A stretch of DNA of 64,000 bases, from the NCBI GenBank assembly GCA_913775095.1, contig CAJYIW010000019.1:186001-250000 (forward strand). Reading direction: 5' to 3'. Source of the DNA: an uncultured Siphonobacter sp. Its GTDB lineage: Bacteria > Bacteroidota > Bacteroidia > Cytophagales > Spirosomataceae. The translations under genes and the position numbers were made by a program. Below the pieces are notes generated by a model, which saw only the letters and a program-made list of their open reading frames with translations, searched no databases and was not told the origin of the DNA. Positions 52,983-60,078 of this stretch are shown here, piece after piece; the stretch's first letter is position 1; every line of letters begins with the position of its first letter.

Positions 52983-53014
52983 CTTCCCGAAAGTTTAAAA
53001 ACTTTCGGGAAGTT
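52983..53014. terminator. Bidirectional terminator
   Basis: Stem CTTCCCGAAAGTTT / AAACTTTCGGGAAG between the convergent DUF2807 and M28 genes. The same stem family is used at 28506. Confidence 0.88.
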
Positions 53015-53023
53015 GGAATCCTG

Positions 53024-54376
53024 TTAACGCCCTGCGGGCAAAGGAATAACCGGTAAGCTCTCATTGCCCCCTTCCGTAACGGACTGAACGGCAAAGAAAT
53101 AGGAGTCACGCGAGTAGGGGAGCGTAAGCGAAGTATCGGTAACGAAAAACTTCTTCTGCCAGAAAGGCTGATACGTTTCCCGCATTAATACGTAATACCC
53201 TTTTACCTTTCCGCTCTTTGGAGCTTTCCAGCTGATTTTGGCGTAATTGGCTGAGCCTTTGACATCAATTTGTGGATCCAGCGGCATCTGAGGAGCTTTA
53301 GCCAGATTGGCTATCGTAGCCAGGTTCACCCCGGCATTTTTTCGCAGGTATTCAAAATCCATGAATTTGATCAGATCGCCGTATTCTTTTCCCTGATCGG
53401 TGTGAATGTCCTGATGCTGGTGGTCAAAATTTTCGTTCATTTCCGTAATCCGAACGGCCGCAAAGCCACGGTTGACAAAAGGCGTATGATCGCCTCCGCG
53501 TTGAAAACGGTCATTGCGATAAATGAGTACCACCTCCAGATTCTCTACGTAACGCTCGCCTACTTCCTTCATATAGCGAGCCAGCTGACGCGTTTTGCCG
53601 TCATTTTCCGCTCCAATGGCCCGGATTTTAGCGGCCTGTTCAGCCGACTGATACGCGGGTAACCCTTCACTGAATACGCGTAGTCGCGTATTATCGATGA
53701 TACTGGTTTCACTCCCCGCGGATGAACCCATGGTATCGTTATTCAGAATAGCTTCCAGATTCCACTTTTTATCGACGGCCTGCTGAGCGTAATATTCTGC
53801 TCCGTATAAACCCTGCTCTTCCCCACTCACAATTAAAAAGACAATAGTGGCGGGAAACTTAGCCTGAGCCATCACCCGGGCCAGTTCCAGAGCGGTGGCT
53901 ACTCCCGAAGCATCATCGTTGGCACCGGGCGAATCAATATCCCGGTTCATGATATCAAACGCACGGGAGTCAATGTGAGCCGAAAGTACAAATACGCGGT
54001 CATCAGCCGGGTCGGTTCCTTTCAGGGTGGCCACCACGTTAGCAATCTCGTGGGCTTTATCAATGCGACGTCCGTCGGGCTTCAGCGTCCAGTTCTGGAG
54101 TTCAGCGGTGAGTCTGCCTCCGGAGTTTCGGGCGTAAGACTGGAATTTGGAGAGTGTCCATTTTCGGGCCGCTCCAATACTTTTATTGGAATCAGTGACC
54201 GAACTCATGGTGTGCCGGGATCCAAATGAAACCAGTTTCTCAACGCTGGCTTTCATGGAGTCGGCTGACAGGGCTTTCACGTAACGTTCGATTTCAGGAT
54301 CGCGATGCACTATTACCTGAGCCTGCGTAAACAGGGGGAAGAAAAGAGCTCCGGTGAGCAGGTGCCGTTTTAACAT
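53024..54376 (-). CDS. Secreted M28-family metallopeptidase
   Basis: 450 residues, signal ending LFTQAQ. The M28 zinc-peptidase core has the metal ligands and catalytic residues in order: His in LSAHIDS, Asp in PGANDDASG, Glu-Glu in VSGEEQGLYG, Asp in NNDTMGS and a late His in FDHQHQDIHT. The last 90 residues form a fibronectin-III-like domain (DVKGSANYAKISWKAPKSGKVKGYYVLMRE). Such enzymes are aminopeptidases or carboxypeptidases that use two zinc ions. It should act in the periplasm or outside. It is a single gene. Confidence 0.93.
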   Translation of the reverse strand: MLKRHLLTGALFFPLFTQAQVIVHRDPEIERYVKALSADSMKASVEKLVSFGSRHTMSSVTDSNKSIGAARKWTLSKFQSYARNSGGRLTAELQNWTLKPDGRRIDKAHEIANVVATLKGTDPADDRVFVLSAHIDSRAFDIMNRDIDSPGANDDASGVATALELARVMAQAKFPATIVFLIVSGEEQGLYGAEYYAQQAVDKKWNLEAILNNDTMGSSAGSETSIIDNTRLRVFSEGLPAYQSAEQAAKIRAIGAENDGKTRQLARYMKEVGERYVENLEVVLIYRNDRFQRGGDHTPFVNRGFAAVRITEMNENFDHQHQDIHTDQGKEYGDLIKFMDFEYLRKNAGVNLATIANLAKAPQMPLDPQIDVKGSANYAKISWKAPKSGKVKGYYVLMRETYQPFWQKKFFVTDTSLTLPYSRDSYFFAVQSVTEGGNESLPVIPLPAGR

Positions 54377-54517
54377 AGGATTTCGAAAGTATTGGTCAGT
54401 GATGAGGCAAAATACTACTTCTGAAGGGATTAAAACAGGAGAATAGATAGCTGGGTGAAATTAGGATGGAAAATCCCGAAGAAAGGCTACCAAGGTTGAA
54501 ATAGCCCTAAAACAAAA

Positions 54518-54544
54518 TAAGGCCGAGCGAAACGCTCAACCTTA
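54518..54544 (+). promoter_or_regulatory. Hairpin in the leader of the SusC relic
   Basis: TAAGG-GAGCG / CGCTC-CCTTA form an interrupted stem with loop AAA, 30 bp upstream of the ATG of the relic. It is followed by CTTAACCTCTAAACCTATT and the ATG; a leader of this kind is familiar to me from SusC genes of Cytophagales, but that is memory, not a search. Confidence 0.45.
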
Positions 54545-54573
54545 TCCCACTTAACCTCTAAACCTATTTTACT

Positions 54574-54786
54574 ATGAAAAAACGCTAACCTCTTTTGAAA
54601 ATGACACCTTCTCGTTCACTGTACCTTTACTGGTGTCGACTGTGGAACTATGTTATTTTAAAGATAGTTCCTAAAAAATGTATTCCAAAGGGAAGAAAAA
54701 CCTGGTTTTGGAATTTTGCAAGTTCGCTAAAGCTTTCGAAATTACTTCAATTACTGAAAACTTATTTTAGTGCGAATTTGAAATAA
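54574..54786 (+). pseudogene. Relic of a SusC/TonB-dependent transporter start
   Basis: From the ATG at 54574 the frame reads MKKR, a TAA stop at 54586-54588, then PLLKMTPSRSLYLYWCRLWNYVIL and continues to a TAA at 54784. Skipping the stop, the start looks like the N-terminus of Cytophagales SusC proteins (basic MKKR-x-PLL, then SLYLYWC and a hydrophobic run). No CarboxypepD, plug or barrel part follows in any frame; the next 300 bases are AT-rich. This suggests a transporter gene lost by stop mutation and deletion. The alternative is a non-coding chance similarity. Confidence 0.45.
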
Positions 54787-55082
54787 GCAGCTTGCTCTGC
54801 ATCTCTACCACAAAGTTACAAATCATTTTTGACACTTCCTGGTATTTTACAATTTGCTTGTCCTCGTTTGACATTACAAATGTAGATACACTAATTTAAA
54901 AGTCCAAACTTAGAAAATTACAATTTCAAAATTTTATTCGGAATAATATCCTATTTTACGGCTTGCATTACGAAAATTTTGATGCTAAATAGCCATTATC
55001 TAAAATATTATATGGATAAATCAGAGATAAAGTTCCTGAAAATATTACTTTTCTAAAATGAAAAGTTCTTTAATAAGTACAA
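54787..55082. other. AT-rich region downstream of the SusC relic
   Basis: About 300 bases of low GC without a gene. It contains TACAAATGTA at 54875-54884, which resembles a BlaI/MecI-type operator core, but such a short dyad is expected by chance about once per window. Confidence 0.4.
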
Positions 55083-55643
55083 TCATTCGTTAAAATTATT
55101 CATCGTCTTGTCGATACCCAAAGTGCAAAAAGACAGGAGTACGTCGATGCACTTGTCCAGACGTTCGGGAATTAGCTCGATTTCATCTTTTGGAAATTCG
55201 CCTAAAACGTAATCGGCCTGACGTCCTTTTGGGAAATCTCCTCCCACACCAAAGCGTAATCGGGCGTATTGATCGGAGCCTAGCACTTCCTGAATGTTGC
55301 GTAGACCGTTATGCCCGCCGTGAGATCCTTTGGAGCGAATCCGCAGTTTTCCAAAGGGTAACGCAATATCATCGGTAATGGTTAAGGTGTTTTCTACGGG
55401 AATTTTTAATTCCTTCATCCAGTAATTGATCGCCTTTCCACTCAGGTTCATGTAGGTGGTTGGCTTGATCAGGTATATAGTACGACCTTTATATTTGAGT
55501 TCGGCCCCGTAAGCCAGCCGTCCAATGTCAAATTTTAATCCTTCCTGAGCGGCCAGCCGGTCGAGCACCATGAAACCGATGTTGTGACGGGTCAGGGCAT
55601 ATTCCGGGCCAATATTTCCAAGACCCGCGATGAGATACTTCAT
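55083..55643 (-). CDS. pth: Peptidyl-tRNA hydrolase
   Basis: 186 residues with the Pth signature: [22 protein letters not shown] (the Asn and catalytic His of TRHNIG), [14 protein letters not shown], and [16 protein letters not shown] followed by RLRFGVG. It frees peptides from peptidyl-tRNA that dropped off the ribosome. It is an essential housekeeping enzyme in the cytoplasm. It lies alone, divergent from pyrR with a 142-bp gap. Confidence 0.96.
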   Translation of the reverse strand: MKYLIAGLGNIGPEYALTRHNIGFMVLDRLAAQEGLKFDIGRLAYGAELKYKGRTIYLIKPTTYMNLSGKAINYWMKELKIPVENTLTITDDIALPFGKLRIRSKGSHGGHNGLRNIQEVLGSDQYARLRFGVGGDFPKGRQADYVLGEFPKDEIELIPERLDKCIDVLLSFCTLGIDKTMNNFNE

Positions 55644-55739
55644 GTTATTTTAGATTAAGCGGATAAATTTCTTTGTCACATTGTGCAGAAGATCAACGCA
55701 TCCGCCATTATTTCGCAATTGAAAAGCGAATTTCGCCCC

Positions 55740-55778
55740 TTAGGATTCCTAAATCCTAATTTCGTTTGCCTAATTTTG
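55740..55778 (+). promoter_or_regulatory. Inverted repeat and -7 element in front of pyrR
   Basis: TTAGGATT-CCTA-AATCCTAA (55740-55759) is a perfect 8-bp inverted repeat. TAATTTTG at 55771-55778 fits the Bacteroidota -7 consensus and lies only 7 bp before the pyrR ATG, so the transcript would have almost no leader. The repeat covers the -33 area and could be an operator. Confidence 0.5.
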
Positions 55779-55785
55779 CCATCCT

Positions 55786-56322
55786 ATGCAGCGACGATTG
55801 CTTCTTGCCAGCCCTTTGTTGGAAATCACGATTAGCCGATTGTGTCAACAACTTATTGAAAATCATCAATTATTTGCGGACACCGTCATTCTGGGTCTGC
55901 AACCCAGGGGTATTCATCTGGCCCAGCGAATTCATCAGGAACTTCAGCAGACCACCGGAAACACGATTCCGTTCGGCTGGTTAGATGCTACTTTTCACCG
56001 GGACGACTTCCGTCGCCGTGAATCCATTGTCCGTCCCAATCAGACTAAAATTCCGTTTACCATTGAAGGAAAAAAAGTTATTCTGGTGGATGACGTCATT
56101 GCAACGGGCCGGATGGTACGGGCCGCTCTGGATGCCATGACCTTCTTTGGCCGTCCGGAACGCATTGAACTGGCGGTCTTAATTGACCGTCGCTACAATC
56201 GGGATATTCCTTTAGCTCCGGATTACGTAGGTTTAAGAGTCAACACCCTGGATACGCAACGGGTTATTGTGGAATGGAAAGAACAGGGTCACGAGAAAGA
56301 CGGGATCTGGCTTAGTGATTAA
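55786..56322 (+). CDS. pyrR: PyrR-type uracil phosphoribosyltransferase/regulator
   Basis: 178 residues of the type-I phosphoribosyltransferase fold. The PRPP loop VILVDDVIATGRMVRAALDAM is clear (about residues 100-120), and the N-terminal RLLLASPLLEITISRLCQQLIE and DTVILGLQPRGIHLAQRIHQ agree with PyrR. In Firmicutes PyrR binds pyr mRNA and causes termination; in other groups only the uracil phosphoribosyltransferase activity is known. Here a terminator lies between pyrR and pyrB, so the regulatory role is possible but unproven. Confidence 0.92.
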   Translation: MQRRLLLASPLLEITISRLCQQLIENHQLFADTVILGLQPRGIHLAQRIHQELQQTTGNTIPFGWLDATFHRDDFRRRESIVRPNQTKIPFTIEGKKVILVDDVIATGRMVRAALDAMTFFGRPERIELAVLIDRRYNRDIPLAPDYVGLRVNTLDTQRVIVEWKEQGHEKDGIWLSD

Positions 56323-56334
56323 TGGAATAGATGT

Positions 56335-56369
56335 TTCCCCCTCCGATCTTTTTGAGGGGGCTTTTTTTG
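56335..56369 (+). terminator. Terminator between pyrR and pyrB (possible attenuator)
   Basis: Stem CCCCCTC / GAGGGGG followed by CTTTTTTT, starting 13 bp after the pyrR stop and ending 50 bp before the pyrB start. Position fits either a plain terminator or a site for conditional read-through into pyrB. No PyrR-binding loop of the Bacillus type was found upstream. Confidence 0.8.
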
Positions 56370-56418
56370 AATACACCATGTGTTTTCGCTCATCAACGGA
56401 AACTTAATTTATACGAAC

Positions 56419-57339
56419 GTGCTAAGTACAAGACATTTACTAGGCATCAAAGATCTAACGGAAGAGGATATTCAGCTCATCTTCCAGACGGCCGACGAAT
56501 TTAAGGAGGTGCTCAACCGACCCATTAAAAAGGTGCCTTCCCTGCGTGATGTAACCATTGCCAACGTCTTTTTCGAAAACTCAACGCGTACCCGTCTGTC
56601 GTTTGAGCTGGCTGAAAAACGTCTTTCTGCCGATGTAGTGAATTTTTCTTCTTCGGGAAGTTCGGTCAAGAAAGGGGAGACCCTCCTGGATACGGTGAAT
56701 AACATTCTGTCCATGAAAGTGGACCTGATTGTGATGCGTCACAGCTCTCCCGGAGCCCCGCATTACCTGTCCAGCCGGATTCCAGCCAGTGTAGTCAATG
56801 CCGGAGACGGTACGCACGAACACCCGACGCAGGCCCTGCTGGACGCTTTTTCCATTCGGGAAAAACTGGGAGATGTAGCCGGTAAGAAAGTGGCGATCAT
56901 CGGAGATATTCTGCATTCCCGCGTTGCTCTGTCCAATATTTTCTGTCTGAAAAAGCTGGGTGCGGAAGTGATGGTCTGCGGACCCAGCACCCTGATTCCC
57001 CGGTATATCCGTGACCTGGGAGTGATCGTTTCCCATGACGTGCGTGAAGCTCTCCGCTGGTGTGATGTGGCCAACGTGCTACGAATTCAGCTGGAGCGTC
57101 TTCAGGTAAAGTATTTCCCCAGCTTACGGGAATATTCATTGTATTACGGAATTACCAAGGCCATGCTGGATGAACTGGATAAGCCCATTGTGCTTATGCA
57201 CCCAGGCCCGATTAACCGGGGCGTGGAGTTAAGTTCCGATGCAGCGGATTCCCCCGAGCATTCCATTATTCTCAATCAGGTAGAAAACGGCGTAGCTACG
57301 CGGATGGCCGTATTGTATCTGTTGGCTGCTCAGCAGTAA
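56419..57339 (+). CDS. pyrB: Aspartate carbamoyltransferase catalytic subunit
   Basis: 306 residues from a GTG at 56419 (LSTRHLLGIKDLTEEDI); the frame is open further left but with no ATG in it, and the family starts at this point. Key motifs: the carbamoyl-phosphate loop FFENSTRTRLSFE (about residues 50-62), GSSVKKGETLLDT with the Ser-Lys loop, HPTQALLDAFSI, and MHPGPINRGVE. It makes carbamoyl-aspartate, the first committed step of pyrimidine synthesis. It follows pyrR, which makes sense as a pyrimidine pair. No regulatory pyrI subunit is adjacent. Confidence 0.95.
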   Translation: MLSTRHLLGIKDLTEEDIQLIFQTADEFKEVLNRPIKKVPSLRDVTIANVFFENSTRTRLSFELAEKRLSADVVNFSSSGSSVKKGETLLDTVNNILSMKVDLIVMRHSSPGAPHYLSSRIPASVVNAGDGTHEHPTQALLDAFSIREKLGDVAGKKVAIIGDILHSRVALSNIFCLKKLGAEVMVCGPSTLIPRYIRDLGVIVSHDVREALRWCDVANVLRIQLERLQVKYFPSLREYSLYYGITKAMLDELDKPIVLMHPGPINRGVELSSDAADSPEHSIILNQVENGVATRMAVLYLLAAQQ

Positions 57340-57385
57340 CAGACCAGAACAAACGAGTCTTCGTATAAAATAGCCTGGTTATCCG

Positions 57386-57410
57386 GGCGGCACAGCCGCG
57401 ATGAATCGCG
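57386..57410. repeat. Short REP-like palindromes
   Basis: GCGG-CACA-CCGC-like and CGCGAT-GA-ATCGCG palindromes lie side by side just after pyrB. They recall the hairpins at 7116-7332 but differ in sequence. Confidence 0.5.
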
Positions 57411-57414
57411 TCTT

Positions 57415-57470
57415 TACATGAAAAAAGGGATCGGATTTCAATCAAGAAATCCGATCCCTTTTTTCATGTA
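57415..57470. terminator. Very long bidirectional terminator
   Basis: A perfect 25-bp stem (left arm starts TACATGAAAAAAGGGATCGG, right arm is its complement) with a 6-base loop, between convergent pyrB and the TauE/SafE gene. A row of C/A-rich heptamers (CTAAACC, CAAAACT, CAAAACA) follows at about 57480-57500. Confidence 0.92.
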
Positions 57471-57517
57471 GCTATAACTCTAAACCCAAAACTCAAAACA
57501 AAAAAACGCAGAACGCC

Positions 57518-58483
57518 TTACCCAATCAGGCGTTTCAGACTCGCCAGGATTACCACAATACCTACCATAATCATCATGGCCTTGAGCGGTAACTTACTGG
57601 CCAGACGAGCGGCAATGGGAGCGGCTACGACACCGCCCAGAATCAGTCCCAGAATAACCTGCCATTGCGAAAGACCGATAACCAGCAGAAAAGTCAGGGA
57701 AGAAGAGAAGGAAATGAAAAACTCGGCGAGATTCACCGAACCAACCGTGTACCGGGGATGACGACCGGAAGCGATCAGCGTGGAGGAAACGATAGGTCCC
57801 CAGCCGCCACCGCCCACCGAATCCATAAATCCACCGAACCAGGCCAGCGGCCCAATTAATTTGATTGGATTTTTTTTCTGACGCTTGATCAGGGCTTTAC
57901 GAATAATAACGATACCGAGAATAAGGGTGTATAGCGAAACGGCCGGTTTCACGTAGTCCATGTATTGTTCCAGAACGGACGAAAGCAGGTAGGCCCCAAG
58001 GACGGCTCCAATAACACCGGGAATCAGAATGACCTTGAAAAGCTTCGCGTTGACGTTTCCGTATTTCAGGTGCATATACCCGGATACGCCACTCGTAAAA
58101 ATTTCAGAAGTATGCACACTCATGGAAATAACGGCGGGTGAAACGCCGACGCCCGCCAGGAAGGTAGCCGCAGAAACGCCGTACGCCATGCCCAGGGCCC
58201 CATCTACCATCTGAGCCAGAAAGCCACCGAGCACATACCAGAGAATATCAACCGTAATGGAATTAAAGGCCGTAAGGATGTTTTCGACGGTAAGGAATTT
58301 AAAAATCAAATGACCGACGATCATCAGTGCCAGGGCATTTACTACGTGGATGAAGACTTCAGCGGGTTTCCGCTCTCTTTTCCAAAGGGTAATAATGGCT
58401 TCTTCAAATGGATTTTTTTTGCTCTTTTTAGCCTGGTGAGGCTTGGCTTCCACTGATTGAATGATGTCCGGCGTTGATCCCAT
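57518..58483 (-). CDS. TauE/SafE-family sulfite/organosulfonate exporter-like permease
   Basis: 321 residues. A soluble N-terminal part of about 40 residues is followed by eight or so membrane helices in two related halves. The family motifs are GGFLAQMVDGALGMAYGVSAATFL in the first half and FGGFMDSVGGGGWGPIVSSTLI in the second. Such proteins move sulfite, sulfonates or sulfoacetate, mostly by analogy. The promoter upstream has a TAnnTTTG box and three CTACTA motifs, one of which is shared with tRNA-Cys, a link to sulfur or cysteine supply. Confidence 0.9.
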   Translation of the reverse strand: MGSTPDIIQSVEAKPHQAKKSKKNPFEEAIITLWKRERKPAEVFIHVVNALALMIVGHLIFKFLTVENILTAFNSITVDILWYVLGGFLAQMVDGALGMAYGVSAATFLAGVGVSPAVISMSVHTSEIFTSGVSGYMHLKYGNVNAKLFKVILIPGVIGAVLGAYLLSSVLEQYMDYVKPAVSLYTLILGIVIIRKALIKRQKKNPIKLIGPLAWFGGFMDSVGGGGWGPIVSSTLIASGRHPRYTVGSVNLAEFFISFSSSLTFLLVIGLSQWQVILGLILGGVVAAPIAARLASKLPLKAMMIMVGIVVILASLKRLIG

Positions 58484-58500
58484 GCAAAAATGTTTATCTA

Positions 58501-58581
58501 CAAAAATAGTAGACTATATTTTACTCCACCAAATTAGTAGAATAATATATTGGCTATTTAATAAATATTTAAAGTTAGTAG
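58501..58581 (-). promoter_or_regulatory. TauE/SafE promoter with three CTACTA motifs
   Basis: On the minus strand TATTTTTG (58508-58501) fits the -7 consensus, and TTTG (58533-58530) stands 21 bp upstream as the -33 box. CTACTAATT (58540-58532) covers the -33 box; further CTACTA copies are at 58512-58507 and 58581-58576. The same CTACTAATT lies at nearly the same distance from the -7 box of tRNA-Cys. Confidence 0.6.
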
Positions 58582-58666
58582 TCTGATCAACAAAGACTTA
58601 TGTTGCTGGATTGCTATGCCAGGGTGAAACTGAATTTTTGAAAAGAACCGCAAACCTCTATAAATA

Positions 58667-58694
58667 GAAAAGAGGATTCAATTGAATCCTCTTT
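58667..58694 (-). terminator. Terminator of the MscS gene
   Basis: The perfect palindrome AAAAGAGGATTCAA / TTGAATCCTCTTTT, 22 bp after the stop codon. Confidence 0.85.
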
Positions 58695-58716
58695 TACTTC
58701 CTACTTTAAACTACCA

Positions 58717-59520
58717 CTATTGTTTGATATAAACCACTTTCTGAGGAGCCTGAATGCCGTCCTGATCGAACTGACGTTTGATTTGTTCCTGCATGAAGTA
58801 ATAGGTATCCCAGTAATGATCGGGGGTCGTCCAGACCCGTACATCATAGCTGGCAGAATCGGGCTGAAGTTTGGTCAGTAGAACGTCATGATTCCGATCT
58901 TTGAGCGAATAGGGGCAGGCCTCCACGGCTGATTGAATAGCCTGTTTAGTCGCATCCAGCGTGTTCTGGCTTCCCACTCCGAAAACCATATCCACCCGAA
59001 TGGTACCTTTGCCGGAAATATTGGTCATCGGGCTGGTGGAAAGCGGCCCGTTAGGGATGATGATGGTCTTGTTATCGGGGGTAACCAGAATAGTACTAAA
59101 GATCTGGATGGCTTCTACAACACCAGTGAACCCCTGAGCTTCGATTAAATCACCGATCCGGAAAGGTTTGAAAATCAGAATAAGTACACCGCCGGCAAAA
59201 TTAGCCAGACTCCCCTGGAGGGCTAAGCCCACGGCTAAACCAGCGGCTCCAAGAATGGCTACGAAGGAAGTGGTTTCTATGCCAAGAATGCCCGCACAAC
59301 TTAACAGAAGCATGACATTCAGAAGCACATTCACCAGCGAAGAAAGAAAAGGCTGGACGTCCCGATCAATCTTGCTGTGATTCATGCGGCTGGATAAAAA
59401 CCGCATGAGTTTACTCATGATAAATCTACCAACGAGGAAAGCTGCCAGAGCAAGTAAGACTTTTCCGCCATACTGGGAAATGGTCAGAATGACCAGGTTT
59501 TTAACATTCTCGAAATCCAT
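58717..59520 (-). CDS. Small-conductance mechanosensitive channel, MscS type
   Basis: 267 residues with three membrane helices. The pore helix TM3 shows the glycine/alanine pattern of MscS (GAAGLAVGLALQGSLANFAGGVLI, about residues 90-114), followed by the beta domain (FKPFRIGDLIEAQGFTGVVEAI, TILVTPDNKTIIIPNGPL) and the cytoplasmic alpha/beta vestibule (VWTTPDHYWDTYYFMQEQIKRQFDQDGI). It opens on membrane tension and releases solutes during osmotic down-shock. The length is close to E. coli MscS. It is a single gene in the inner membrane. Confidence 0.95.
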   Translation of the reverse strand: MDFENVKNLVILTISQYGGKVLLALAAFLVGRFIMSKLMRFLSSRMNHSKIDRDVQPFLSSLVNVLLNVMLLLSCAGILGIETTSFVAILGAAGLAVGLALQGSLANFAGGVLILIFKPFRIGDLIEAQGFTGVVEAIQIFSTILVTPDNKTIIIPNGPLSTSPMTNISGKGTIRVDMVFGVGSQNTLDATKQAIQSAVEACPYSLKDRNHDVLLTKLQPDSASYDVRVWTTPDHYWDTYYFMQEQIKRQFDQDGIQAPQKVVYIKQ

Positions 59521-59804
59521 GTTGAGTTAGGAGGTACGAAAGGTGGAATAAGGGGAGTAATATTAAGGACTATTGCTTAGGATATTGATTTTAACTAATG
59601 ATTCTTAGTTAACGGTAGTGATTGCCTGAGCGGGAAATGTTCAAATAGAGACAGGTGCTGGGAAACAAAATGGAATTTCCTTCGGTTAGAGCAGTAAGTA
59701 AGTTGACAGATCCAAACGTGATTTATCGTTGTTGATTAATTTTAAATAATCTACTTATTTTATAGGATAAATAGTTTTAATTTGCTACCTCAACCGACAC
59801 AGCC

Positions 59805-60044
59805 ATGAATCATCACATTATTGATCTTAAAATTCAGGGGAATTCCAATCGCCTGCTGGTCTACGAAGTTTTGAACGCCGTACACCGAAGAAAAGGAAAC
59901 CGCGTTCGTCAAATGGACTTTAATTACCTGGAATACACCCAACGCGGAGTAATTAAAGTGGAACTTCATGAGCCGGAGCAGGTGTTGATTCGTCGCATTT
60001 TGTCCGTATCCGGCGTATCTAAAGTGTATTCCATAACGGCGTAG
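59805..60044 (+). CDS. Small protein, possible ACT-like fold
   Basis: 79 residues starting MNHHIIDLKIQGNSNRLLVYEVLN. The predicted pattern beta-alpha-beta-beta-alpha-beta, with the ending VLIRRILSVSGVSKVYSITA, looks like an ACT-type ferredoxin-like domain, but no binding motif can be pointed out. It is 34 bp upstream of the hydroxylase gene in the same direction, so it could be co-transcribed with it. I do not recognise a family, and the function is unknown. A frame on the opposite strand over the same bases has no such pattern. Confidence 0.6.
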   Translation: MNHHIIDLKIQGNSNRLLVYEVLNAVHRRKGNRVRQMDFNYLEYTQRGVIKVELHEPEQVLIRRILSVSGVSKVYSITA

Positions 60045-60078
60045 GTTTCCAACTTCTGCCTGCATAACTCTTCATCTT

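Noticed and set aside
54875-54884. TACAAATGTA, resembling a BlaI/MecI operator core
   Set aside because: Only four paired bases on each side; about one such match is expected by chance in a window of this size, and no BlaI or BlaR-like gene is near.
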